NCBI RefSeq assembly: GCF_001437125.1
Contig: NZ_JQCA01000115.1
Coordinates: forward strand, 1-33,238
Direction of reading: 5' to 3'
Length of the DNA: 33,238 bases
Source: Levilactobacillus paucivorans
Lineage (GTDB): Bacteria > Bacillota > Bacilli > Lactobacillales > Lactobacillaceae
Each line of letters opens with the position of its first letter. The first letter of the stretch is position 1. Both the position numbers and the translations under genes were made by a program. The notes beneath the pieces were generated by a model. The model was not told the origin of the DNA. It made no database searches and saw nothing but the letters and a program-made list of their open reading frames with translations. Positions 1 through 7,967 of this stretch are shown here, in pieces.

Positions 1-7
1 ACCACTT

Positions 8-25
8 CTAAGAATAGATTCTTAG
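8..25. repeat. Short perfect inverted repeat in a 5' leader
   Basis: An 8-bp palindrome (CTAAGAAT, 2-nt spacer, ATTCTTAG) lies downstream of the leftward promoter at 71-99. In the transcript it would form a hairpin in the 5' leader of a gene beyond the left edge. It could instead be an operator. No gene in this window lets me choose between these. Confidence 0.4.
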
Positions 26-70
26 TGTTGCACTTGATTTGACAATTGAGGCTTTTTAAACATTGCTTAT

Positions 71-99
71 ATCATACAGATTTCTGAAACCCGGGTCAA
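71..99 (-). promoter_or_regulatory. Leftward sigma-A promoter reading out of the window
   Basis: Read leftward, a -35 box TTGACC (94-99) is followed after 17 nt by a -10 box TATGAT (71-76). Spacing and both boxes are close to the vegetative consensus. Transcription would start near 64 and leave the window. It lies directly downstream of the GNAT gene on the same strand, so the next leftward gene probably has its own promoter. Confidence 0.55.
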
Positions 100-115
100 T
101 GCAAAACTAACCCAA

Positions 116-694
116 CTAGTTAAGCCGATAACGCAAATGGACATAAGGCTGGCGGTCAAGCTGGCGATAGGCACTCACCAGAAAGCCAAACTCTGCGGCC
201 AACTGGGCATTCCGACTGCCGGGCCGCACATCCATCCCCACGACTCGCGCGCCACTCTGACGGGCCTGGCGTAGTGCATCAGCCATCAACCACTCATCAA
301 ACCACCACTGTTGGTAGGTCTTATTGGCCGAACGCGGTCGCACCGTCAACAGGTCCAGATACCACTCATCGGGCAACGCTCGGGGTGTCACCACCAGCTG
401 CTGCGATGGAGCTACCTGCAAACGTTCAAACAACGCCGCCCACTGATTATCCAGGGTTGGTTCTACCGCAGCAGGATAACCATAGGCTACCCCGACCGCC
501 ACGCCCTGGTTCTGATAGACGCGCGCCTGGCGATAACCATAACGGAAGTTCTCCTGATGGTAACCGACAAATAACAACTGTGAGAGTTGTTCCTTGGTCA
601 GTCGCCGCAACCGGCGCAGATGCCGCCGTTCCAACTCGTGCAACACCAGAATCGCCACCGCGTCGGCATCGACAATCGTTGCCGCTCGTAACAT
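116..694 (-). CDS. GNAT-family N-acetyltransferase-like protein
   Basis: A 192-residue soluble protein read as a probable GCN5-related acyl-CoA N-acetyltransferase. The second half carries the signs of the fold: a beta strand with a small-residue turn (WYLDLLTVRP, about 111-120), then a helix, then a VVGMDVRPGSRNAQLAAEFGF segment typical of the end of a GNAT domain. The classical RxxGxG acetyl-CoA loop is not clear, so substrate and even activity are open. The start lies 11 nt after the coaA stop, with a GGGGG-type ribosome binding site inside the coaA stop region. It is therefore almost certainly co-transcribed with coaA as the second gene of a leftward pair. Confidence 0.6.
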   Translation of the reverse strand: MLRAATIVDADAVAILVLHELERRHLRRLRRLTKEQLSQLLFVGYHQENFRYGYRQARVYQNQGVAVGVAYGYPAAVEPTLDNQWAALFERLQVAPSQQLVVTPRALPDEWYLDLLTVRPRSANKTYQQWWFDEWLMADALRQARQSGARVVGMDVRPGSRNAQLAAEFGFLVSAYRQLDRQPYVHLRYRLN

Positions 695-705
695 GGCGTC
701 GCCCC

Positions 706-1629
706 CTAATACTTTCGCAGGAGCAACCGGTCAATCCGGTGACCCACCGTCTTGTGAATAATCATATCCGCCCGGTTGCGCGTGGGCAAAATATACTCTT
801 CCAGATTCTTCAAATCAATGTCATGCCAGACCTGTCGTGCCTTCGCTAAGGCCACATCACGGTCGCCCGTGGCATAGGGGTAGTAATAGTTCGATGGGTC
901 CTGGAAGGCCGTCTCTAATAGCAATTGGAAGCGTTCCAGGAACCAATCCTCAATCAGATCCGAATCGGCATCGACGTAAATGGAGAAGTCGGTAAAATCG
1001 CTAACATAAATCTGTTCATTTGTCGGCAATTGCAGGGTATTAATTCCCTCCACAATCAGAATGTCCGGATGCTCAATGTAGTCGAACTGATCCGGCACAA
1101 TGTCGTAAACCTTATGGGAATACACCGGTGACTTCACCAGGGGTGCTCCCGACTTCACGGCATTTAGGAAGTGAATCAACCCGGCCATGTCGTAGCTCTC
1201 GGGGAATCCCTTGCGACTCATCAAGCCCCGCTTCTTTAGCTCTTCGTTAGAGTAGAGGAACCCGTCGGTCGTGATCAGTTGGATTCGCTGGTCGGTGAAG
1301 TAGTGATTGAGTAGCACCTCCAGCAGTCGTGCCGCGGTACTCTTACCAACCGCCACACTTCCAGCAATCCCGATAATAAAGGGAATCCGATGGGCGGGTT
1401 GTTGCAGAAAGGCCGCCTGATCACGTTGTAACTGCCGATAATGTTGGACCTGTAGCCGCAACAGATGGACCAACGGAATGTAGACATCCTGAACGTCTTG
1501 TAGCGAAATCCGGTCATTAAAGGCCTTGATCTGCCGCAGACTTTCCGGCGTCAGGGGCAACGTCGCGCGGTCGGCGAAACCTTGCCACTCATCGCGCGAA
1601 AACGCATTGTAATTAATGGGGTCACTCAT
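706..1629 (-). CDS. coaA: Type I pantothenate kinase
   Basis: Phosphorylates pantothenate with ATP to 4'-phosphopantothenate, the committed step of coenzyme A synthesis, in the cytoplasm. At 307 residues it has the usual bacterial CoaA length. The P-loop is GIAGSVAVGKST (about 87-98, Lys96). It is followed by the family segments TTDGFLY, RKGFPESYD and VEGINTLQ, all typical of CoaA/PRK-type kinases. The ATG start follows a GAGGTG ribosome binding site. A TATAAT -10 lies about 40 bp upstream at 1667-1672. The GNAT gene follows directly, so the two form a small operon. Confidence 0.95.
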   Translation of the reverse strand: MSDPINYNAFSRDEWQGFADRATLPLTPESLRQIKAFNDRISLQDVQDVYIPLVHLLRLQVQHYRQLQRDQAAFLQQPAHRIPFIIGIAGSVAVGKSTAARLLEVLLNHYFTDQRIQLITTDGFLYSNEELKKRGLMSRKGFPESYDMAGLIHFLNAVKSGAPLVKSPVYSHKVYDIVPDQFDYIEHPDILIVEGINTLQLPTNEQIYVSDFTDFSIYVDADSDLIEDWFLERFQLLLETAFQDPSNYYYPYATGDRDVALAKARQVWHDIDLKNLEEYILPTRNRADMIIHKTVGHRIDRLLLRKY

Positions 1630-1666
1630 AATAACACCTCAACCTTACTCTGAAATAATTAGTCAT

Positions 1667-1672
1667 ATTATA
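1667..1672 (-). promoter_or_regulatory. Probable -10 box for coaA
   Basis: A perfect TATAAT read leftward lies 37 bp before the coaA start. The -35 region 17 nt upstream is poor, so this is only a likely promoter. Confidence 0.4.
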
Positions 1673-1735
1673 CCGCAACTTCACCCCATTTGCCTCGTTT
1701 CGCCCACGCTACTAAACGCCCTAGAAAAGCCAAAA

Positions 1736-1759
1736 GAGCCGTACCCCTCGGCACGACTC
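1736..1759 (-). terminator. Intrinsic terminator after helD
   Basis: Read leftward, a 10-bp stem (GAGTCGTGCC with GGTACGGCTC, including G-U pairs) has a 4-nt loop and is followed by TTTT. It starts 7 nt after the helD stop codon. Confidence 0.8.
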
Positions 1760-1766
1760 CTCGTCT

Positions 1767-4061
1767 TTAAATGGTTTCGTATTCATCTTCCGGAATTCCA
1801 GCTACTAATGGTGAACGTTCCGCCACCGCAATCAGACTGAGCCGGTGCATGGCACGGGAACAGATCGTGTAGAGCAACTGCCGTTCATCCTCAGCCGCAT
1901 AGCGACTCGCCGAAGCCTGCCAAACAATGACAGCATCGAACTCGAGTCCCTTTGCCAGGAAGGATGGCACCACAATGACGCCGGGTGCCAGTCGTTGGTT
2001 TTCGGACTGAATCAGTGTGACCGCCACGTCCTGGGCCTTGAGTTCTTCGGTCAAGCGCCGACAGTCTTCGAGATCCTTGCCGATAATGGCCGTGGTTTCG
2101 TCCTCAGCATTGTTGCGTTGAACCTGGGCAATCACCTTAGCAATTCCATCAGCTTCGTCACTCGCCACCGTCACCGTTGGCAACTCACCCTCACGGTCAA
2201 AGGCCGTCACAGCCTCCCCGTTCTTCAGGATGTGCTTGGTGAAATCAGTCACCTGTTGGGTTGACCGATACGACTGGGTCAACTGAACCACCTTGGTCTT
2301 ATCGGGGTCAAACATCGTACTCAACTCCTGCAGGAGCGTGCGACTATTTTCCTTGGTGAAGATCGCTTGATTCAAATCTCCCAACATGGTGAAACGGGCC
2401 CGTGGAAAACTGAATTTCAGGAAGGCCAGTTGAAAGGCATTGTAATCTTGAATTTCATCCAAGAAGACGTAGCGCATGTTCCGCTCGCCTTCCTTACCCG
2501 TCATCTTATCGTAGAGGTACAGGTATGGGGTGGTGTCGACCAGCTGCATGTGCCGTTCCTTTAACTTCTCAATGGTTTCGTCCACACTGGCCTGCCAATC
2601 GGCGGTCGTGATGTGGAAGTCGTTGAGGTCGATGCGGTTCGGCATATCCCGTAGCATGTGCACGTATTGCGTGTTGATGCTCAGAAAACGGGCCCGCACA
2701 ATGGCCTTACGAATGGGATCGAAGGCCTTCATGACAACCTTCCGAGCCAAGAATTGAAATTCCTTGTCGGCGGATTCGAACTCCCGGGGGTCATCCCCAT
2801 AGAGGGCGTTCAACTGTTCACGGTCGAGGTCCTCAATGGTTTCTTCCACCCACTTGGTCCGCATCTCACTGGAAATCCGGCGATTTAGAATTCGGATCAG
2901 GGCTTCCTTAGTCGCCTGTAATCGGTTGGCCAGGTGATAGTTCCGGTTAAAGCCATAGTAGATTTCTTCAATTTTCTCTTTGTCGATGAACACCTTGTCC
3001 TTGAACTTGATGTTGCGGAAGACCATGTCGCGGCCCTCCAGATGATCGGCATAGTTGGTCACCGCATCGAAGAAAGTCAGGCTCCCCTTCAACCGACTGA
3101 TTCGGTTTTGAATAGGGGTATTAACCTCGCCAAACCGCTGGGCCAGCGTCTCGACCTCAATCTTAGGCAACCGCCGACCAGCGTACTGGTAGTACGTCAT
3201 CTGGACCATGTTGTGTTCCCCTAATTCGGGCAGCACCTGGTCAATATAGTCATTAAAGAGTTGATTGGGTGAAAAGAGCATCACTTGTCCGGCATTCAAG
3301 TGTCCTCGATACCGATATAACAGGTAAGCCACCCGTTGAAGGATCGCCGCCGTCTTCCCGGAACCCGCGGCCCCCTGAACGAACAGGAGATCGGAGTGGG
3401 TATCCCGGATAATTCGGTTTTGTTCCTTTTGAATCGTCGTCACGATACTCTTCATCTTGGTATCGGAGTGTTCACTCAGCGCCGACAATAACATCTGGTC
3501 GGTCACCGTTTGGTCCGTATCATAGAGGGTGACGATCGTTCCATCCTCAATCTGAAATTGTCGTTTTAACTGAACGTCCACGGTCTGTTCCCCATCGGGC
3601 GTCTGATAGCTGACGTTACCCAGTTCCCCATCATAGTAAATGCTGGAGATCGGGGCCCGCCAATCGTAGACCAGGAAGTGATCCGGGGTATCTGAGAATG
3701 ACCCCAGCCCAATATAAATGGTTTCAGGCTTAGCGGTTGGGCCTTCTTGAAAATCGATTCGGGCGAAGTAAGACTTATCCTCCAACCGTTTTAGGGTACT
3801 GAGTTCCGTCGTGGCATGTTGCCAACTGTTCTGACGTTCCGCCAGTAACTGTTGTTGTTGCCGCACGGACAGCGCCGTTTCCAATAATCCTTCATAACTG
3901 TCGGTCTTGATTCGCAAGTCATTGACGAAGTTTTTCCGGATACCGGCTTCATCACCCTCCGCGGAATCAATCCGTTTCTTGGCGGCAGTCTCAGCGACCT
4001 TAATCTTCGCGATGACTGCGTCTAAATGCTTCTGCTCTTGGGCCTTAATTGAATCTGGCAA
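1767..4061 (-). CDS. helD: HelD-like RNA polymerase recycling ATPase (UvrD/Rep superfamily)
   Basis: A 764-residue superfamily 1 helicase-fold protein of the HelD type. In Bacillus and mycobacteria, HelD binds RNA polymerase and releases it from stalled or post-termination complexes using ATP. The first 200 or so residues form the long N-terminal arm (charged helices, then a YDWRAPISSIYYDG segment). Walker A is QGAAGSGKT (229-237). A Walker B-like YVFLDEIQDYN and a QLTQSYRS motif follow. The C-terminal motor domain contains AKGLEFDAVIVW. The start is a TTG preceded by GAGGAGG at good spacing, and no ATG fits better. The antiporter gene diverges from it. A distant helicase IV role is possible but less likely given the N-terminal arm. 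Confidence 0.88.
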   Translation of the reverse strand: MPDSIKAQEQKHLDAVIAKIKVAETAAKKRIDSAEGDEAGIRKNFVNDLRIKTDSYEGLLETALSVRQQQQLLAERQNSWQHATTELSTLKRLEDKSYFARIDFQEGPTAKPETIYIGLGSFSDTPDHFLVYDWRAPISSIYYDGELGNVSYQTPDGEQTVDVQLKRQFQIEDGTIVTLYDTDQTVTDQMLLSALSEHSDTKMKSIVTTIQKEQNRIIRDTHSDLLFVQGAAGSGKTAAILQRVAYLLYRYRGHLNAGQVMLFSPNQLFNDYIDQVLPELGEHNMVQMTYYQYAGRRLPKIEVETLAQRFGEVNTPIQNRISRLKGSLTFFDAVTNYADHLEGRDMVFRNIKFKDKVFIDKEKIEEIYYGFNRNYHLANRLQATKEALIRILNRRISSEMRTKWVEETIEDLDREQLNALYGDDPREFESADKEFQFLARKVVMKAFDPIRKAIVRARFLSINTQYVHMLRDMPNRIDLNDFHITTADWQASVDETIEKLKERHMQLVDTTPYLYLYDKMTGKEGERNMRYVFLDEIQDYNAFQLAFLKFSFPRARFTMLGDLNQAIFTKENSRTLLQELSTMFDPDKTKVVQLTQSYRSTQQVTDFTKHILKNGEAVTAFDREGELPTVTVASDEADGIAKVIAQVQRNNAEDETTAIIGKDLEDCRRLTEELKAQDVAVTLIQSENQRLAPGVIVVPSFLAKGLEFDAVIVWQASASRYAAEDERQLLYTICSRAMHRLSLIAVAERSPLVAGIPEDEYETI

Positions 4062-4182
4062 GCCAATCCCTCCTCGAATTAACCGGACAAACTGTATGTG
4101 AAACGCTTAATAATTCGACTTACCATTTTACACGTCTTCCCCTTATAAAGAAAGGAATGTGATTGCTTTAAGTCAGTTAGTT

Positions 4183-4210
4183 TCCCCTATCTTTGGTATA
4201 CTTGAGGGGA
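4183..4210 (+). promoter_or_regulatory. Antiporter promoter with flanking inverted repeat
   Basis: An extended -10 element, TGgTATACT (TATACT at 4197-4202), lies 29 bp before the antiporter start. It sits between TCCCCT (4183-4188) and its inverse AGGGGA (4205-4210). The inverted repeat straddling the -10 could be an operator, but no regulator is identified. Confidence 0.4.
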
Positions 4211-4230
4211 TATTTTTCGGAGGTGAAACA

Positions 4231-6087
4231 ATGGATCAAGTTTCTCTATTAATTATTTTAACTGCCGCATTAGTGACCCCCTTAGTGATGGCCAAATTCA
4301 AGCTCACCGTCTTACCAACGGCCGTCGTTGAAATCCTCGTCGGGATCTTACTGGGACCCAGCATTCTAAACGTCGTGCATGCTAATTCAACCCTAAATTT
4401 ACTGTCCAACACCGGGGTCATCTTCCTAATGTTTCTAAGTGGGATGGAGATTGATTTCAGTCTCTTCAACCGCCGGAAACGTCCGCAGACCCCACTAGCG
4501 GCTAAGGTCGCTGGCAAAGCACCGAAGTACTCGCCGGTCTTCATCGCCATCAGTAGCTATGCGGCGATTGCTGTCAGTGCCCTATTGCTGGGCTTCATTT
4601 GCCGCTGGACCGGTTTGTTCAAGGATCCTTGGCTCGCCGCCATTATCTTCATGACCATTTCGCTTGGAATTGTCATCGCAACCCTCAAGGAAAAGGAACT
4701 CCTCAGTAAGCCCTTTGGTCAAACCGTCCTGTTGATCGCGGCTCTTGGGGAAATCATCCCCCTGTTCGCCCTGACCATCTACGCCTCAATCTTTGGCAAG
4801 AGCGGCAAGTCTCTGTGGCTTCTCCTACTGGTCTTCCTAGCTGCTGGAGTGCTCTTCCGGCGTTTCAAGCCATTCTTTAGCTTCTTTGAGAGCATCAACA
4901 AGTCCACCACCCAACTGGATATCCGGCTGGCCTTCTTCCTCATCTTCAGCATGGTGGTCATCGCCGAATCCGTGGGCGCCGAAGGAATTCTCGGGGCTTT
5001 CGTGGCGGGGATTGTCATGAAGCTCCTGCAACCGCAAGAAGACACGCGGACTCGTCTGGATGGGATCGGCTACGGCTTCTTCATCCCGATCTTCTTCATG
5101 ATGAGTGGCGCTGGCCTGAATCTACGAACCTTGCTAGCTTCACCGGCCACGCTCCTGTTGATTCCCGCCTTCTTTGCGGCCTATCTCTTAGCCAAGGCGG
5201 GCGTCTACTTCTGCCTCCGTCTGCGTTTCAAACGAGGCAATGCCTTTGCCGGGATGGCTATCAATAGTGCCACCATCACGATGGTCCTGGCAGTCTTACA
5301 AGTGGCAAAAACCATGAAGGTCGTCACCACCCAACAGTCTGGTGCCTTCTTACTGGCTGCCATTTTGACCTGTGTCTTAGGACCGCTGTTGTTTAACACC
5401 GGCTACACTGCTGAAGCCGAGGACCTGAAGAAGTCCACGGTGCACTTTATTGGCACCAACCTCCTCACCGTACCCGTGGCCCAGCAGTTAACCCAGGATC
5501 GCTACGATATCACGATGTACACCAACAAGGAAACGAACTTCAAGACCTACAACTCCGAGGTCAACGTTCACCTGTTGGATTCACTGGAAACCCAATACGT
5601 CGAGGACCAAGACGTCTTCGACGCTGACATCGTGGTCTTAGGCCACCTCAATGCCACCAAAAATTACGAGTTGGCTAAATCCGCTAAGGCCTACGGGGTT
5701 ACCCGCGTCATCGTTCGTTTCGAAGATCGTAACGTCCTCGACGAACGGGAAGACGAACTCAAGGAACTGGGTATTGAAGTCTACAACACGCCTAACGTCA
5801 ACATTGCCATGTTACGTAGCCTGATCGAAACCCCAACGACGCTACGCCTGTTGACGTCTTCCACTTCGGCTGTCTACGAAGTTGCCCTGCGCAACCGCCG
5901 GTACACCAACCAGGCCATTCGCAGCTTGCCATTTGTCGGGAACATCACCATCAGTCAGATCTTCAGAAACGGTCACTTCGTTCGACCAACTGGGGCGACA
6001 ACCTTGAAATTTAACGACCGGATCATCTTCACCAGTAGTCCCGAGACGGCTCGTGAAATTCGGCGCGAACTAGGCATTCTCAACTAG
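4231..6087 (+). CDS. CPA2-family cation:proton antiporter with RCK (TrkA-type) domains
   Basis: A membrane antiporter exchanging Na+ or K+ for protons, expected to serve pH and ion homeostasis. The first 400 or so residues are a run of hydrophobic segments of the Na+/H+ exchanger fold, with family motifs LVGILLGPSILN, FLSGMEIDFSLF and GAFVAGIVM. The cytoplasmic half has an RCK_N-like Rossmann segment beginning VHFIGTNLLTVP, then an RCK_C domain ending GATTLKFNDRIIFTS. The dinucleotide-binding glycines of RCK_N are largely missing, so regulation may run through RCK_C, which binds c-di-AMP in staphylococcal CpaA (family knowledge, not shown here). I place the start at 4231, after CGGAGGTG, not at the upstream in-frame ATG at 4159. 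The protein is then 618 residues. Confidence 0.85.
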   Translation: MDQVSLLIILTAALVTPLVMAKFKLTVLPTAVVEILVGILLGPSILNVVHANSTLNLLSNTGVIFLMFLSGMEIDFSLFNRRKRPQTPLAAKVAGKAPKYSPVFIAISSYAAIAVSALLLGFICRWTGLFKDPWLAAIIFMTISLGIVIATLKEKELLSKPFGQTVLLIAALGEIIPLFALTIYASIFGKSGKSLWLLLLVFLAAGVLFRRFKPFFSFFESINKSTTQLDIRLAFFLIFSMVVIAESVGAEGILGAFVAGIVMKLLQPQEDTRTRLDGIGYGFFIPIFFMMSGAGLNLRTLLASPATLLLIPAFFAAYLLAKAGVYFCLRLRFKRGNAFAGMAINSATITMVLAVLQVAKTMKVVTTQQSGAFLLAAILTCVLGPLLFNTGYTAEAEDLKKSTVHFIGTNLLTVPVAQQLTQDRYDITMYTNKETNFKTYNSEVNVHLLDSLETQYVEDQDVFDADIVVLGHLNATKNYELAKSAKAYGVTRVIVRFEDRNVLDEREDELKELGIEVYNTPNVNIAMLRSLIETPTTLRLLTSSTSAVYEVALRNRRYTNQAIRSLPFVGNITISQIFRNGHFVRPTGATTLKFNDRIIFTSSPETAREIRRELGILN

Positions 6088-6129
6088 AACTGCTAAAATA
6101 AAAGTAATTAAGTTTAAAGGAGAGATGAC

Positions 6130-6789
6130 ATGGCGACAGTTGAAATCTATTTGGTCCGTCACGGCCAAACCTATCTGAACAAGTACAATCGCATCCAAGG
6201 GTGGTCCGACTCCCCACTCACGGAAAAGGGTATCGCGGATGCCCAAAACGCCGGTAAACGGCTGGCTAAGGTACCTTTCGCCGCTGCCTACGCGAGTGAC
6301 ACCACCCGGGCCAGCAACACGGCCAAGGAGATCCTGGCGCGCAATGTCAGTGCCCTGAACCAGCCAACCATTATGCCAGCCTTTCGGGAAGAGAACTTCG
6401 GTTTCTTCGAAGGACTCGACACCAGTTTCACCTGGCACACGTTGGGCAGTCCTATGGGTCTCGATGACTTTAACGAAATGATTGCCAGTCTCACCATTGA
6501 GAGGACCAAGGACCTCTTCAAGGCCAACGATCCTTACGGTGATGCCGAAGACAACCAGGAATACTGGGCTCGATTACAACCCGGTCTGGACCATGTCGTG
6601 GCCAATGCTAGTGACGGTGACCGCGTCTTGATCGCCACTCACAGTACAACCATTCGGAGTATTGTGTCCAAGTTCTCCGACGTTGATGTCTCGGTTCCCG
6701 TAGCCAACGGGAGTATTACCAAGCTGACCGTGACCGATGGCAAGTATCGCGTCGATGACTATAATAATACTGAAGGACCGATTGCCTAG
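6130..6789 (+). CDS. Histidine phosphatase family protein (phosphoglycerate mutase-like)
   Basis: A 219-residue cytoplasmic enzyme of the branch-1 histidine phosphatase superfamily. The phospho-accepting motif is LVRHGQT (RHG at 10-12). The acid/base region is EENFGFFEG (about 87-95), and the second catalytic histidine is in ATHSTTIRS (His171). The motifs suggest an intact catalytic centre. The substrate cannot be read from sequence; lactic acid bacteria carry several such paralogues. AAAGGAGAG provides the ribosome binding site. It follows the antiporter by 42 bp with no terminator between them, so the two are probably co-transcribed. Confidence 0.85.
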   Translation: MATVEIYLVRHGQTYLNKYNRIQGWSDSPLTEKGIADAQNAGKRLAKVPFAAAYASDTTRASNTAKEILARNVSALNQPTIMPAFREENFGFFEGLDTSFTWHTLGSPMGLDDFNEMIASLTIERTKDLFKANDPYGDAEDNQEYWARLQPGLDHVVANASDGDRVLIATHSTTIRSIVSKFSDVDVSVPVANGSITKLTVTDGKYRVDDYNNTEGPIA

Positions 6790-6882
6790 GTCTAAACTGA
6801 GTTGGAATTGAGTTGAGACTTGGCCGCCTGCGGCTAAGATCGAACATTCAGTACTATTTAGTTAAACAATTCAGAATAACTG

Positions 6883-6898
6883 AAATAGCCTCATTCCA
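6883..6898 (+). repeat. Left copy of a 16-bp inverted repeat around the DJ-1-like gene
   Basis: AAATAGCCTCATTCCA occurs here, and its exact reverse complement is at 7902-7917. The two copies enclose the long palindrome and the whole DJ-1/PfpI-like gene. No transposase or clear target duplication is seen. Confidence 0.6.
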
Positions 6899-6905
6899 AA
6901 CAAAT

Positions 6906-6964
6906 GGGCTCTAGAATATTGGGTGTTGATGGAAATCCATCAACACCCAATAATTCTAGAGCCC
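6906..6964. repeat. Long near-perfect palindrome (27/28-bp arms)
   Basis: The left arm 6906-6932 and right arm 6937-6964 are reverse complements except for one extra base in the right arm. The spacer is 4 nt. Each arm begins GGGCTCTAGAA at its outer edge and has GGGTGTTGATGG toward the centre. Such head-to-head ends look like two terminal repeats of an insertion sequence joined after internal loss, or a transposon-less miniature element. As RNA it would form a very stable hairpin. It overlaps by two bases a second small hairpin (6963-6968 with 6972-6977), and a run of six T follows at 6991-6996, so it may also end the phosphatase transcript. Confidence 0.7.
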
Positions 6965-7037
6965 TCTTAGTAAGAGGTGATTGGGGGTACTTTTTTGATG
7001 TGCCGTTTTAAGAGGCTGAATTTCCAAGGGACTTTGG

Positions 7038-7068
7038 TTGACCACTAAGGCATCGGATAGTTTAAAAT
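7038..7068 (+). promoter_or_regulatory. Probable promoter of the DJ-1-like gene
   Basis: TTGACC (7038-7043) is followed by TTTAAA after 17 nt or TAAAAT after 19 nt (7063-7068). It leaves a leader of about 100 nt before the ATG at 7173. Apart from the palindrome, the inverted repeat and this promoter, I see nothing else in 6790-7172. Confidence 0.4.
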
Positions 7069-7172
7069 ATTGAACATAGGACTGGTATGGTCGATTGTAA
7101 CGAATTAAAATTTACAAGGTAACTTCCTCGTGCAGGATACGACGACGCTAGAATGGGAGCGATGAGCAAACA

Positions 7173-7853
7173 ATGAAAAAAGTATTGTTAGTTGAAACGA
7201 ACGTGACGCGCTATCAAGGAACAACGGACCCGACTGGTTTGTGGTTAGGCGAAGCGGCTGAGTTTGTGGATGAAATGAATCAGGACGGGATCGCGGTTGA
7301 TTACATGAGTCCTAAGGGCGGATTCGTTCCGCTAGACCCACGGAGCATGAAGTATACGGACGATACGATTATGCGCATTTATGAAGATTCCGATTTTATT
7401 GAACGGGCGTTGAAGAATACGTTGCGACCAGATCAAGTAACCCCCGGTGATTATGCTGCTATTTACTACACGGGCGGTCACGGGGTCATGTGGGATTTTC
7501 CGGATGACCCTAACTTGCAACGTTTAGCCATGGCAATCTACGATAACGGCGGCTACATTAGCTCGGTGTGTCACGGAATTGCCGGGTTGTTGAATTTAAA
7601 AGACGCGCAGGGAAAGTACCTGATTGCGGGTAAGCAGATTACCGGTTTTACGACGGCTGAAGAAAGAATTGCTGGTAAAAAGTCGGTTGTCCCATTTTTG
7701 AATCAGCAGGTCGCTGAAGCTCACGGCGCGCACTTTATGAAGAAGCGTTTTTACAGCGAATACGCGGTTAAAGATGGCCGGTTATTAACGGGTCAAAATC
7801 CATTTTCTGTACGGGCAGTGGCAAAACTACTGCTGAATGAACTGCAACACTAA
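7173..7853 (+). CDS. DJ-1/PfpI (Hsp31-like) family protein
   Basis: A 226-residue class I glutamine amidotransferase-like protein. The Hsp31/DJ-1 catalytic centre is visible: Glu27 in LWLGEAAEF, the GGHG loop (101-104), and the nucleophile elbow SVCHGIAGLL with Cys133-His134. Relatives act as glyoxalase III, deglycase or holding chaperone, so a role in methylglyoxal or general stress is plausible but unproven. The ribosome binding site GGGAG lies 13 nt upstream, rather far. Codon use differs from the neighbours: many G-ending codons (ttg, acg, gcg) against their C-ending preference. With the flanking 16-bp inverted repeat and the palindrome, this suggests recent acquisition. Confidence 0.85.
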   Translation: MKKVLLVETNVTRYQGTTDPTGLWLGEAAEFVDEMNQDGIAVDYMSPKGGFVPLDPRSMKYTDDTIMRIYEDSDFIERALKNTLRPDQVTPGDYAAIYYTGGHGVMWDFPDDPNLQRLAMAIYDNGGYISSVCHGIAGLLNLKDAQGKYLIAGKQITGFTTAEERIAGKKSVVPFLNQQVAEAHGAHFMKKRFYSEYAVKDGRLLTGQNPFSVRAVAKLLLNELQH

Positions 7854-7901
7854 TCAAGATTAATCTAATATTTGATGGATCTAGGATTAATGAACTATAA
7901 A

Positions 7902-7917
7902 TGGAATGAGGCTATTT
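7902..7917 (-). repeat. Right copy of the 16-bp inverted repeat
   Basis: TGGAATGAGGCTATTT is the exact reverse complement of 6883-6898. It lies 49 bp after the DJ-1-like stop and 51 bp beyond the end of the flavin oxidoreductase gene on the other strand. Confidence 0.6.
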
Positions 7918-7967
7918 TTATGGAGCGACGAATCACTCCTCACAACAAACGTAATATCACATGTCTT

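Noticed and set aside
274-849. Rightward open frame of 191 codons across the GNAT and coaA genes
   Set aside because: It is a shadow of two well-supported leftward genes, Pro/Arg/Thr-rich, with no family motif or ribosome binding site.
4088-4105. Possible cre site (GTGAAACGCTTAA) before helD
   Set aside because: The spacing between AA and CG does not fit the consensus WTGNAANCGNWNNCW.
6824-6835. CCGCCTGCGGCT here also occurs (reverse strand, 19257-19268) at the edge of RNA element copy B, suggesting a third decayed copy
   Set aside because: Only 12 bases match and none of the helices follow. Twelve-base coincidences are expected many times in a window of this size.
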